From assembly GCA_018265615.1 (NCBI GenBank), contig JABLYX010000040.1, positions 1-47,884 on the forward strand: a stretch of 47,884 bases of DNA, written 5' to 3'. The DNA is from Lentisphaeria bacterium (GTDB taxonomy: Bacteria; Verrucomicrobiota; Lentisphaeria; Victivallales; Victivallaceae). The notes below the pieces were generated by a model that made no database searches, was not told the DNA's origin, and was given only the letters and a program-made list of their open reading frames with translations. Below, piece by piece: positions 8,588-16,934 of the stretch; positions within the stretch are counted from its first letter, which is position 1; each line of letters begins with the position of its first letter. The position numbers were made by a program, and so were the translations under genes.

Positions 8588-9481
8588 ATGATCGACTTGG
8601 AAAAACTCGCCTCTCCCATCCTGCTGCAGGGAGACGCGCACACCGCTTACCGCGACCCCGCGGTCTTTTTTCACAACGGCCGCTTTTACCTGTATTTCAC
8701 GCTGGTCGAGACGGAAACGGACGGCAGTGTGTTCCTCTACCTCGCGATGACGACCAGCAGCGACCTTGCGGTGTTCACGCCGGTCAGGAAGCTTTCGGTG
8801 CGCGACGCCGCGCTGAATTTCTCGAGTCCCGGCAACATCATCCGGTTCGGCGGCCGCTTCTGTCTCTGCTGCCAGACCTACTGCCGCCCGAACGGCGAAA
8901 AGTACGGCACGGCCGATTCCCGCATCTTCCTCATGCGTTCCGACGACCTCGAACACTGGGATGCCCCGGAGCTGCTCCGGGTCAAAGGCGACGGCGTCTC
9001 CCGCGGGGAGATGGGCCGCATGATCGACCCCTACCTGCTCGAGGACAAGGACGAGCCCGGCAAATACTGGTGCTTTTACAAGCAGTCCGGCGTGTCGCTC
9101 TCGTGGTCGCGGGACCTCGTCCACTGGAATTATCACGGCCGTACCGAGAGCGGAGAGAACGTATGTGTCGCCGTAGCCGGCGATGAGTACTGGCTCTGGC
9201 ACTCCCCGAAAAACGGAATCGGCCTGCTGAAAAGCACGGACCTCATCCGCTGGCGCGACACCGGGACGCTCATTACCCTCGGTCAGAAGGAGTGGCCGTG
9301 GGCACAGGGGCGCCTTACGGCCGGAGCCGTCATCGACCTCCGGAACGATCCCTCGATCGGCAAGGCGCTGCTCTTTTTCCACGGTACCGGGCCGGAGGAC
9401 GAGAGCGTCGTTTTCGACCAGTACGCCTGCATCGGAATCGCCTGGAGCGATGACCTTGTGAACTGGGAGTATTGCCGCTGA
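8588..9481 (+). CDS. Cytoplasmic GH43/GH32-superfamily five-bladed beta-propeller hydrolase
   Basis: 297 residues without signal peptide, so it probably acts inside the cell on imported oligosaccharides. The start carries the propeller hallmark HTAYRDPAVFFHNGRFYLYFT with candidate base D23. Repeated blade motifs follow (DLEHWD, RDLVHWNYHG, DLIRWRDTG, DLVNWEYC). A second conserved Asp lies in GRMIDPYLLED and may act as the pKa modulator. The length matches single-domain members of the GH43/GH117-like clan. Shine-Dalgarno CCGGAGGAGC precedes the ATG. It closes module 1 and would finish the degradation started by the secreted GH51-like enzyme. Substrate is not readable. Confidence 0.75.
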   Translation: MIDLEKLASPILLQGDAHTAYRDPAVFFHNGRFYLYFTLVETETDGSVFLYLAMTTSSDLAVFTPVRKLSVRDAALNFSSPGNIIRFGGRFCLCCQTYCRPNGEKYGTADSRIFLMRSDDLEHWDAPELLRVKGDGVSRGEMGRMIDPYLLEDKDEPGKYWCFYKQSGVSLSWSRDLVHWNYHGRTESGENVCVAVAGDEYWLWHSPKNGIGLLKSTDLIRWRDTGTLITLGQKEWPWAQGRLTAGAVIDLRNDPSIGKALLFFHGTGPEDESVVFDQYACIGIAWSDDLVNWEYCR

Positions 9482-9609
9482 AACGGAGAAATTCCTGCAT
9501 ATAATGGAGGAGTTTTTGAAGCCGGATCCGGTGCCATGCCTGCCGGGTTATTACCTTCTTTGTTTAAAATGTGGTTAAGAATTAATTTATTAAATCTTAT
9601 TTTATCCTG

Positions 9610-9638
9610 TTGACTTTCGGAATGAAATTTGGTATAAT
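9610..9638 (+). promoter_or_regulatory. Near-consensus sigma70 promoter of sugar module 2
   Basis: TTGACT at 9610-9615, 17 bases, TATAAT at 9633-9638, in an AT-rich island (9551-9640). The context TTTGGTATAAT recurs at the module 3 promoter. Confidence 0.85.
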
Positions 9639-9678
9639 ATCCGTCGTACAGCAATCATGCGGAAGGATGACGACGGAT
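9639..9678. promoter_or_regulatory. 9-bp inverted repeat enclosing the ribosome site of the LacI gene
   Basis: ATCCGTCGT (9639-9647) and ACGACGGAT (9670-9678) are exact complements separated by 22 bases. The right arm ends one base before the ATG, and the loop contains GGAAGGA. It could be a widely spaced operator or an RNA hairpin presenting the Shine-Dalgarno in its loop. It begins right after the -10 box, where the other modules carry their operators. Confidence 0.5.
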
Positions 9679-9679
9679 T

Positions 9680-10669
9680 ATGGTTTATCAGAAGAAAACC
9701 CGAAACCTGAACGACCTGGCGGAAAAAGCCGGAGTTACGGCGGCCACGGTATCGATGGCGCTCCGGAACTCGCCGCGTCTCTCCGAAGCGGTTCGGGAAA
9801 AAATCCGTAAAATAGCCGAGGAAGACGGCTTTACGCCGCGCCCCTATCAGAAGAAGAGCGTGCCGGCTCCGGCAAAGCGTTTCGCCCATCTCGGCCCGGT
9901 TCTGTTTCTCGACAACAGCGTCGATGAGGCCGACCCGATCGGCGCTTCTCTGCTGGTTGAACTGGGACAGCTTATGAACCGTTACGGAGTGGATTTCCAC
10001 TCCGCCAACCAGTCGGAGCTGTCGGAGAATCCCCGCCTGCTGGACGGCTGTGAAGCGGTTTTTTTCTATAATGATCCGGAGAACATCGGCCTGGTACCGG
10101 AATCGATTCCGACGGTTCAGGTGTTTGGCTGGGAACCGTTGCGGAAAAACTGTGACCGCATTACCGCGGATGATGAGAAGATCGTCGAACAGGCCGTGAC
10201 CTATCTCCTGAGAAGCGATATCGACCGCAGCGCTGTTTTCTGGCGCAGCGACATGGTCAGATTTCCTCAGCACCCGCGCATTGTCCACTTTCTCGAGCGC
10301 ATGAACGCCGCCGGTGTTGAAGCTGCGGAATTCGTTTTCGGCAAATATGACACCGATTTCACGGAACGGCTGAAAGCTTATATTGAGTCCGGCTCTGAAA
10401 AAATCGGCTTTTTCGGATTCAATGCGCGCTGCGGAACCAAGCTCTGCTGCGGACTCGACAGCCTTGGACTGCTTCAGAAATATACGCCGCATAACGTCAT
10501 CGTCTGCGACAGCAGCATCATGCTGAAGAATTTCTGGCCGACTCCGGCCATGATCGACCTCGATATGCCGTTGATTGCAAGGCGGGCGCTTGAACTGCTT
10601 TTTTTCCGCATGGAGGCTCCGGGCGTTCCGGAGGCCACGCTGCTGCAGTTCCCCCGTCCCCTCGCCTGA
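9680..10669 (+). CDS. LacI-family transcriptional regulator, module 2
   Basis: 329 residues. The helix-turn-helix reads NLNDLAEKAGVTAATVSMALRNSPRLSEAVREKI and is followed by the hinge EEDGFTPRPYQKK. The effector-binding domain from about residue 70 (HLGPVLFLDNSVDEADPIGASLLVELGQLMNRYGVDF) is diverged from textbook LacI but keeps the fold pattern. The start ATG sits one base behind an inverted repeat. The gene is 48 bases upstream of the module 2 pilin start and should control pilin, GH50-like hydrolase and perhaps the EamA transporter. Effector unknown. Confidence 0.87.
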   Translation: MVYQKKTRNLNDLAEKAGVTAATVSMALRNSPRLSEAVREKIRKIAEEDGFTPRPYQKKSVPAPAKRFAHLGPVLFLDNSVDEADPIGASLLVELGQLMNRYGVDFHSANQSELSENPRLLDGCEAVFFYNDPENIGLVPESIPTVQVFGWEPLRKNCDRITADDEKIVEQAVTYLLRSDIDRSAVFWRSDMVRFPQHPRIVHFLERMNAAGVEAAEFVFGKYDTDFTERLKAYIESGSEKIGFFGFNARCGTKLCCGLDSLGLLQKYTPHNVIVCDSSIMLKNFWPTPAMIDLDMPLIARRALELLFFRMEAPGVPEATLLQFPRPLA

Positions 10670-10717
10670 CAATGCCATTTGTTTCAAATACCCCTCAAAG
10701 ACAAGGAGAATATGGAA

Positions 10718-11476
10718 ATGAGACGTTTATTCACATTGATCGAACTTCTGGTTGTAATTGCCATCATCGCGATTCTCGCCTCCATGCTGCTGCCTGCCTT
10801 GAACCAGGCGCGGGAGCGGGCCCGGGGAACGGCATGCGTCAACAATTGCAAGCAGATGGGGTCAGCGTTCCAGATGTACGGCGATGATTTCAACGGAATG
10901 CTGGTCTACCAGACGGTCTATGCCGACTACAGCTTCGTTGCCTGGACCCAGATTCTGCTCGACAATCCGGAGGTTTCATCCAATTCCGATCTCAGCCTCA
11001 AATATGCGCCGGCCGCCGCCGCCCGCTGCCCGTCCGCGGAAATCCGGCCCGGCGTTGTCTGCTTCAAAACCAACGGCCTCTGCGATTACCGCAACGACGC
11101 CGATTACTGGAGCAATAAGACGGTCGACGGTGTGAACAAGCGCGACGACCTCGGGGAACTGGTCCGGGAGCACAACGGCGTGAAGGCAAACCGCTTTATC
11201 GTGCTGCGCAATGCGAAGAGGCCATCGACGACCATTCTCTACGGTGATACCTATGCTTTCCACGGCGGCACGCCCGCCGCCACCAGCGCCTGGTATTTCA
11301 ACCCCGGAGAGTTCAAGGAATCCACCGGAATCGGTTTCATCCGCCGTCACGGAGGACGTGGAACCGCCCTGATGTTCGACGGTCATGTCGAAAGTCTTGA
11401 CAAAGGCGGCTTGCGTTCGAGCTCTACCCGGGTGAAAGTATCGTACAATTCTGCCGGCGGCAAGGAAAATAACTGA
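10718..11476 (+). CDS. Type II secretion-type pseudopilin, module 2
   Basis: 252 residues from ATG 10718. This start is preferred over ATG 10712 because AAGGAG (10703-10708) is nine bases away instead of three. The sequence is MRRL then FTLIELLVVIAIIAIL and ASMLLPALNQARERARGTAC; the residue before the Phe is Leu. H-X9-DG is HGGRGTALMFDG, about 28 residues from the C-terminus. The middle part, including a run of Ala and Pro with paired cysteines (YAPAAAARCPSAEIRPGVVC), differs from its sisters, as expected if this region is partner-specific. It is followed 20 bases later by the hydrolase gene. Confidence 0.88.
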   Translation: MRRLFTLIELLVVIAIIAILASMLLPALNQARERARGTACVNNCKQMGSAFQMYGDDFNGMLVYQTVYADYSFVAWTQILLDNPEVSSNSDLSLKYAPAAAARCPSAEIRPGVVCFKTNGLCDYRNDADYWSNKTVDGVNKRDDLGELVREHNGVKANRFIVLRNAKRPSTTILYGDTYAFHGGTPAATSAWYFNPGEFKESTGIGFIRRHGGRGTALMFDGHVESLDKGGLRSSSTRVKVSYNSAGGKENN

Positions 11477-11496
11477 TTCAGACCGGGGAGATCAAG

Positions 11497-14082
11497 ATGA
11501 AACGGTGGAAACAACTGCTTGCGGCGGCCTTTTCCCTGCCGCTGCTGCTCGTCGCGGCGGAGTTCTGTACCATCCCGATTGATGCGGAGCTCATGAATTG
11601 GAACTTCAGCGGCGGTCCGAAGGACGACCGGGCCGGGGGCTCGGCCATCTGCGCCGGCAACGGCATCCTGCGCCTCTCCGGCGACTTCCGGAAGGGGGGC
11701 AGCCACGTTGCAGTTTCCCGCAAGGCTTCTTTTGCCGGTGCAAATGAACTGCGTTTCCGGGTCCGGGGGGAGATCGGGCGGATCGGTGTGCGCCTCACGG
11801 ATTCCGCCGGTCAGATTCATCAGCATTTCATTTCAGTCGGATTCGGCGCCGGAAACGCCTGGAAGGAAATTTCCGTGCCGGTCGCGGGCTCTCCCCGCAG
11901 CCGATGGGGCGGAGCGGCAGACGGAAAATTCCGCGGAGAAGTCACCGCAATCGGATTCGCCGTCCACAAAGCGGACTTCCGGAACGCGGAAGGCTGCTGT
12001 GAAATTACCGGCATCCGATTGGGCAGGACCGAGGTCCGTCTGGAGAAGCCGCTCGACCTTTCCGCATACGATGCCCGGAAAATCACCGTGAACGGCGCCG
12101 CTTCGGCGGAAAAACTTGGTCGCACTCTTGCAGTTGAAATCGCCGGCAATCAGGATTTCACCTGGCCCGGCATCAGCCTGACGCCTCAATCCGGCCGCTA
12201 TTTCGACCTGTCGGAGGGCAATGTGCTTGCAATCGACGTCACCAACCGCGAAACATATCCGGTCATAATTCTCTGCCAGATCGAGAACCTCGGTGCGGAC
12301 GGCAAAGAATTCTGTGCGAAAGGGGGACGCGCATTTGCCGCAGGAGAATCCGCAACTCTGCGTGTCCGTTACACGCGAAACGACACGGCGGCGGAGGGGA
12401 TCCGTTTCGAGGGCGTCATGACGCCGCCGGAAGGGATACCCGGAGGCAGCAACCTCGATGTGAAGAAGATCACGAACATCATGCTGTGGAGCAGCGCTCC
12501 CCGCCGGCGGATCCGCTTCTCCGTGAATGAAATTCGGGTGGAGGGGAAAGCGGATGTTCCCTCCGGCGCATTGAAAAGTGCTTCGGCATTTTATCCTGCT
12601 ATAGACACCTACGGCCAGTACAGGCACAGGGAGTGGAGCGGCAAAACACATGCCGATGCGGACCTCGCCGCTGCGAAGGAAGCGGAGCGGCACGATCTTA
12701 CTGCGCATTCCCGTCCCTCCGGCTGGAACCGGTACGGCGGTTGGGCGGATGGCCCCTCGTTCAAGGCGACCGGCAGTTTCTATCCGGTCAAGTATGAAGG
12801 GAAATGGTATCTGGTCGACCCCTCCGGCAAGCTTTTCTTCTCACATGGAATCGATCAGTTCCGGGGGACCGAGGCGACCGGCGTTACATTCCGGGAACAT
12901 TATTTCGAAGACCTCCCGGACCGGAATGACCCCCGGTTCAGCTCCCTCTGGAAAACCATCGATCCCGCCCCCGGGAAAAACTTCTACAGCCGGAAAAAGG
13001 TAAAGCCGGTCATGTTTGATTTTCTGCAGCGGAACCTGATTCGCAAATACGGCGCAAACTATGAGCCGGATTACCGCAGGCTGCTGCATGCCCGTGCCCG
13101 GAGCTGGGGAATCAACACGATGGGGAACTGGACCTGGCCGACTTATTTGCGCGGCGGCTCCACCCCCTATGTTTTTCAGATTTACTGCAGCGGCGGCCCC
13201 TCCATCAAGGGTCATCAGGGAAACTGGCAGCATTTCGAGGATGTCTTCGACCCGCGCTATGAAGCATGTCTCGTAAAGGCGATCGAACAGGGGTGGGAAT
13301 TCGCGGCCGGCGATCCGATGTGCATCGGCGTTTTCGTCGATAACGAGCACCGTTTCGGCGGCGAAACCGCGCTTGCCGAAGCGGTTCTGCAAAGCCCGCC
13401 CGACCAGGCCGCCAAGCGTGAATTCCGCCATCGGCTGGAACGGAAATACCGTTCGATTGAAGCGCTGAATGCGGCCTGGGGAAGCAGCTACGCCTCGTTC
13501 GGCGCGTTTCTCGAATCAACCTCTCTGCCCGGGGCCGCTGCGCGGAATGATCTGAAGGAGTTCAACTCCTGCATCGTGAGGCGTTATTTTGAAGGGGCCC
13601 GCAACGCGGTCCGGAAGGCGCTTCCGGACAAGCTTTACCTCGGTTGCCGCTTTGCTGGTGATCCGGGCGAACAGATTGCGCGAATCGCCGCCGAATACTG
13701 CGATGTGATGAGCTACAACATCTATCAGTATTCGCTCTCCAACTTTGCATTGCCGGAGGGAGTGGATAAACCGGTCCTGATCGGGGAGTTCCACTTCGGA
13801 ACAACCGCCGGCGGAAACGCCCATCCGGGGCTGGTTGCCTGTGCTGACAATGCGGAGCGGGCGGCCGCCTATACCCGTTATGTTGAAAGTGCGCTCGCAC
13901 ATCCGAGCATCGTCGGCTGTCATTATTACCGGCTCTACGACGAGCCGGCTTCCGGGCGCAGTCTTGACGACGAAAACATGGGAATCGGGTTCCTCGATAT
14001 CTGCGACCGCCCCGTGCCGGAAATGGTGGAGGCTGCACGCGGTGTTGCCCGGAAAATGTACCGCTCCGGAGCGGAAGAGTAA
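11497..14082 (+). CDS. Secreted GH50/agarase-like glycoside hydrolase
   Basis: 861 residues with signal peptide MKRWKQLLAAAFSLPLLLVAA. Residues about 25-190 and 195-350 are two beta-sandwich, CBM-like segments. The catalytic part starts at FYPVKYEGKWYLVDPSGKLFFSHGID, the opening typical of beta-agarase-like GH50 proteins. The acid/base is in GVFVDNEHRFG (E617) and the nucleophile in VLIGEFHFG (E764). The agarase label is by resemblance only; gut relatives of this family may act on other galactans or host glycans. Shine-Dalgarno GGGGAG lies seven bases upstream. It shares a transcript with the pilin and LacI genes before it. Confidence 0.75.
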   Translation: MKRWKQLLAAAFSLPLLLVAAEFCTIPIDAELMNWNFSGGPKDDRAGGSAICAGNGILRLSGDFRKGGSHVAVSRKASFAGANELRFRVRGEIGRIGVRLTDSAGQIHQHFISVGFGAGNAWKEISVPVAGSPRSRWGGAADGKFRGEVTAIGFAVHKADFRNAEGCCEITGIRLGRTEVRLEKPLDLSAYDARKITVNGAASAEKLGRTLAVEIAGNQDFTWPGISLTPQSGRYFDLSEGNVLAIDVTNRETYPVIILCQIENLGADGKEFCAKGGRAFAAGESATLRVRYTRNDTAAEGIRFEGVMTPPEGIPGGSNLDVKKITNIMLWSSAPRRRIRFSVNEIRVEGKADVPSGALKSASAFYPAIDTYGQYRHREWSGKTHADADLAAAKEAERHDLTAHSRPSGWNRYGGWADGPSFKATGSFYPVKYEGKWYLVDPSGKLFFSHGIDQFRGTEATGVTFREHYFEDLPDRNDPRFSSLWKTIDPAPGKNFYSRKKVKPVMFDFLQRNLIRKYGANYEPDYRRLLHARARSWGINTMGNWTWPTYLRGGSTPYVFQIYCSGGPSIKGHQGNWQHFEDVFDPRYEACLVKAIEQGWEFAAGDPMCIGVFVDNEHRFGGETALAEAVLQSPPDQAAKREFRHRLERKYRSIEALNAAWGSSYASFGAFLESTSLPGAAARNDLKEFNSCIVRRYFEGARNAVRKALPDKLYLGCRFAGDPGEQIARIAAEYCDVMSYNIYQYSLSNFALPEGVDKPVLIGEFHFGTTAGGNAHPGLVACADNAERAAAYTRYVESALAHPSIVGCHYYRLYDEPASGRSLDDENMGIGFLDICDRPVPEMVEAARGVARKMYRSGAEE

Positions 14083-14134
14083 TTCCCGTGCGGAATCGCA
14101 TATGCGGTTCATCGCTTATTTTCGGCCGGAATGC

Positions 14135-14163
14135 TTGAAAACCGGAACCTTTGACGCTATTGT
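14135..14163 (+). promoter_or_regulatory. Putative promoter of the EamA gene
   Basis: TTGAAA 14135-14140, 17 bases, TATTGT 14158-14163, about 30 bases before the ATG at 14193. It may let the transporter be expressed apart from module 2. Confidence 0.4.
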
Positions 14164-14192
14164 ACTTTCCGGAAGAGGAAAGGAGATGCGTC

Positions 14193-15143
14193 ATGGATCG
14201 ATCCGGCAGCCGCCGGTTCTTCGGAATCGTCTGTCTTGTGGCCAGCTGTATCATGTGGAGCGGGAACTACGTCATCGGCAAGCTGCTGATGTCGCAGCAC
14301 GGCCTCTCACCCTCCGCCGTGTCGTTCTGGCGTTTTCTCGCGGCGGGGACGATCATGTTCGCCGCCGGGCTCGTTTTCCGCGGGCCGAAGCGGATGTTCG
14401 CGCTCTCGAGGCGCGACTGGTTTGAGCTTGCGGGGCAGGGGACGCTCGGGATGTGCGCGGTCGGGCTGCTGATGTTCTGGAGCGAGAGGCTGACCAGCGC
14501 GATCAACGCCTCGATGCTCGACGCCCTGATTCCGGTCGCCGTCATGCTCGGCGGCGTGCTGCTCGGCAACAGGCTGAAGGCCGGACAGGTCATCGGAATC
14601 GCCATCAGCCTGACGGGGTGCCTCTTCGTCATCCGCGTAATCGGCCCCACCGGGATCCGCCTGACCCGGCTCGGTTTTCCGGATCTGCTGATCGTCGGGG
14701 CCGCCGCAAGCTGGGCGGGTTATGTCCTGTGGGGAAAGAGTACGCTGCAGCGGGTCGATTCACTTGTCTACACCGCCTGGGCGATGCTGTTCGGCATGAG
14801 CAGTACCTTCCTCTACGCGCTGGCTGACCGCAGGCTGCTTTCCGTGCCGGGTAATCCGGAGACGTACTGGCTGCTTGCGTTGCTTGTGCTGCTGCCGACG
14901 CTCGGGGCATTCTGGGCGTGGAACCAGGCGACGGCGACGGTTCCGCTGCCGCTGTTGAATATCGTCCAGTATCTGATTCCGGTTTCCGCGATCCTGTTCG
15001 CGCACTGGCTGCTGCACGAGCCGCTGGACGGACTTCAGGTCTGCGGCATGGCGCTGATCCTCGCCGGGGTCCTGCTGGACCCGTCGCTGCATCCGCACCG
15101 CCGGAGGCCGGAACAGGCGCCGGAAATTTCCTCCGGGAGATAG
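14193..15143 (+). CDS. EamA/DMT-family transporter
   Basis: 316 residues with about ten predicted membrane helices. They form two five-helix repeats: residues about 12-145 beginning FGIVCLVASCIMWSGNYVIGKLL, and 160-300 beginning GFPDLLIVGAAASWAGYVLWGK. Each repeat carries the EamA pattern of a small-residue-rich first helix and a terminal GxxLIxxGV-like helix (IGIAISLTGCLFVI; CGMALILAGVLL). DMT transporters export or import small metabolites; the substrate cannot be told. Start ATG 14193 has AGGAG seven bases upstream; the frame is open further up but without a ribosome site. Its link to the sugar module is only positional. Confidence 0.88.
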   Translation: MDRSGSRRFFGIVCLVASCIMWSGNYVIGKLLMSQHGLSPSAVSFWRFLAAGTIMFAAGLVFRGPKRMFALSRRDWFELAGQGTLGMCAVGLLMFWSERLTSAINASMLDALIPVAVMLGGVLLGNRLKAGQVIGIAISLTGCLFVIRVIGPTGIRLTRLGFPDLLIVGAAASWAGYVLWGKSTLQRVDSLVYTAWAMLFGMSSTFLYALADRRLLSVPGNPETYWLLALLVLLPTLGAFWAWNQATATVPLPLLNIVQYLIPVSAILFAHWLLHEPLDGLQVCGMALILAGVLLDPSLHPHRRRPEQAPEISSGR

Positions 15144-15181
15144 GCGGACCGCACAATCCCGCATTTTTCTTCTTTTCGCTC

Positions 15182-15210
15182 TTGACAAAGCACTTCCGGT
15201 TTGGTATAAT
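15182..15210 (+). promoter_or_regulatory. Consensus sigma70 promoter of sugar module 3
   Basis: TTGACA 15182-15187, 17 bases, TATAAT 15205-15210, with the same TTTGGTATAAT context as module 2. Confidence 0.85.
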
Positions 15211-15220
15211 TAATACATAG

Positions 15221-15238
15221 AACGTTTCATGAATCGTT
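15221..15238. promoter_or_regulatory. LacI-type operator of module 3
   Basis: AACGTTTCATGAATCGTT is an 18-bp palindrome with one mismatched pair (AACGnTTCATGAAnCGTT). It begins ten bases after the -10 box, so a bound repressor would block the start of transcription. Confidence 0.65.
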
Positions 15239-15252
15239 ACGGGAGGGGTTCC

Positions 15253-16284
15253 ATGAGCTGCGGCCGGACAGTCAGGTTGAAAGACATCGCGGATGCCGCG
15301 GGGGTTGCAGTCGCGACCGCGTCGGCGGCGTTGAACGGAACGGGGACGGTTTCCGCCTCCATGCGGGAGCGGGTCCGCAAAGTCGCCCGGGAGATGAATT
15401 ACGAGCCGAATCTCGCGGCGAAGCTGCTCAAGCAGAAGCAGAGCAGCGATCTCGGGCTGATCATCAGCGACCTGCCGGAGCGGATCTTCGGCTCCGGGTA
15501 TTTCATGCCGATGATCTCGAACTTCATCCGGCAATGCGAAGCGGAGGAGCTGCGCTGCCAGATCGAGTACCATGATCCCGGCTCCTCGAAGCTCCCGGCG
15601 CTGCTGACGAACGGGCAGGCCGGCGGAGTGCTGCACGGCGGCACTGTTTCACCTGTGCTGCGCGAGTGGCTGGGAGCCCATCCGGATTTCCCGTTCATCG
15701 CGCTGGAGGAGGAGTACGTGAACAACCTCACCTCCGATTACGAGCTGGCGTTCTACAAGGCGGTCCAGTACCTCGTGGCGCTCGGCCACCGGCGCTTCGG
15801 TCTCGTGACCGGTCCCAGGGAGTACCGGCGGCAGGCGCAGATCGAAAACGGCTTCCTGCGGGCAGTCAATGAGTTCTCGCTCGAGTTCCATCCCGGAAGG
15901 TGGTCGGCGCGCCTGGAGCTGAAGGAGGATGCCGGGACATTGCGCGGAGCAGTCGAATTCAGCCGGAAGCTCTTTGCGCAGCGGGAGTTCCCTAGTGCGG
16001 TGATCTGCAGCGACGGGCGGGCCGCCAAGGGGGTCCTGTTCGCGGCGTGCGAAGCCGGGTTGCGTGTGCCGGAGCAGTTCAGTTTGCTCGCGTGCAGTTC
16101 ACAGACTGAATCCGAGCAGACCTATCCGCCGATCAGCTCCGTCGCCTGGAACGCGCCGGAGGCGATTTTTCGCGGCATCTACATGCTGAAGAACCTGATG
16201 AAGGGGTTGGCGTTGCAGGATCCGAACCCCGTCATCGAACCGGCCATGACGATCCGGGGGACAACCGCCCGGTGTCCGGAATAA
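15253..16284 (+). CDS. LacI-family transcriptional regulator, module 3
   Basis: 343 residues from ATG 15253, chosen because GGGAGGGG lies directly upstream; an in-frame ATG at 15229 falls inside the operator. Helix-turn-helix: RLKDIADAAGVAVATASAALNGTG, then hinge MNYEPNLAAKLLKQKQ and effector domain from about residue 65 (DLGLIISDLPERIFGSGYFMPMISNFIR). The family signature HRRFGLVTG near residue 180 is present. It most likely represses its own transcript, which continues into the pilin and the 1098-residue protein. Effector unknown. Confidence 0.9.
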   Translation: MSCGRTVRLKDIADAAGVAVATASAALNGTGTVSASMRERVRKVAREMNYEPNLAAKLLKQKQSSDLGLIISDLPERIFGSGYFMPMISNFIRQCEAEELRCQIEYHDPGSSKLPALLTNGQAGGVLHGGTVSPVLREWLGAHPDFPFIALEEEYVNNLTSDYELAFYKAVQYLVALGHRRFGLVTGPREYRRQAQIENGFLRAVNEFSLEFHPGRWSARLELKEDAGTLRGAVEFSRKLFAQREFPSAVICSDGRAAKGVLFAACEAGLRVPEQFSLLACSSQTESEQTYPPISSVAWNAPEAIFRGIYMLKNLMKGLALQDPNPVIEPAMTIRGTTARCPE

Positions 16285-16303
16285 CCTCTGGAGGGAAATC
16301 GAA

Positions 16304-16930
16304 ATGAAGAGACATTTCACATTGATTGAACTTCTCGTCGTGATTGCGATCATCGCCATTCTAGCCGCCCTCCTGCTGCCGGCGCTGACCCAGGCCAGAG
16401 CGCGGGGGCATGCGGCAAAGTGTCTCAGCAACACGAGGCAGATCGGTGCGGCCCTGACGATGTACGGCAGCGACTGGCGGGACTGTTTTCCCCCCTCCGC
16501 CGCCCAACAGGCGAAGCGGCTCACGTGGGACAGCCTGCTTTGGGTTTACCACAGGAATTATGCGGTGTATCGCTGTCCGGGTTCCGGCCTGACGCCGATG
16601 TACCGGCAGTACATCATGAATCAGTGGCTGCTCAAGCCCGGCGCCCGCGGAAAGATCTCGACGTTTCCGACTCCGTCTCTGATGTACGTTTATATGGATG
16701 GAAGCAACGAGCCGAAGCAGTCCGGCAAGCTGAAGCTGGCCGACGACGGTTCGGAGGCGCTCGCTCCGATCGGAGACCGGAATTTCAGCTCAACGCTGGA
16801 TATCCTGGTTGTGACCTTTCGCCACAGCAATCGGAAAAACGTCGTTTTCCTCGACGGCCACGCGGCCGCGCAGACGCAGGCTGAGAGTCTTGACCGCGAC
16901 TACAGAACACATTGGAAATGGAAACTTTAA
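16304..16930 (+). CDS. Type II secretion-type pseudopilin, module 3
   Basis: 208 residues. MKRH then FTLIELLVVIAIIAIL and AALLLPALTQARARGHAAKC; His occupies the position before the cleavage Phe. H-X9-DG is HSNRKNVVFLDG. It is the shortest pilin of the set and has a simple middle region with YRCPGSGLTPMYRQYIMNQW. The ribosome site GGAGG is about ten bases upstream. The next gene starts four bases after its stop, closer than in any other module, which argues for tight co-expression with that unknown secreted protein. Confidence 0.88.
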   Translation: MKRHFTLIELLVVIAIIAILAALLLPALTQARARGHAAKCLSNTRQIGAALTMYGSDWRDCFPPSAAQQAKRLTWDSLLWVYHRNYAVYRCPGSGLTPMYRQYIMNQWLLKPGARGKISTFPTPSLMYVYMDGSNEPKQSGKLKLADDGSEALAPIGDRNFSSTLDILVVTFRHSNRKNVVFLDGHAAAQTQAESLDRDYRTHWKWKL

Positions 16931-16934
16931 CATC

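Noticed and set aside
14193..15143. EamA transporter as the sugar importer of module 2
   Set aside because: DMT carriers rarely move oligosaccharides, and the gene has its own candidate promoter; only adjacency supports the idea.
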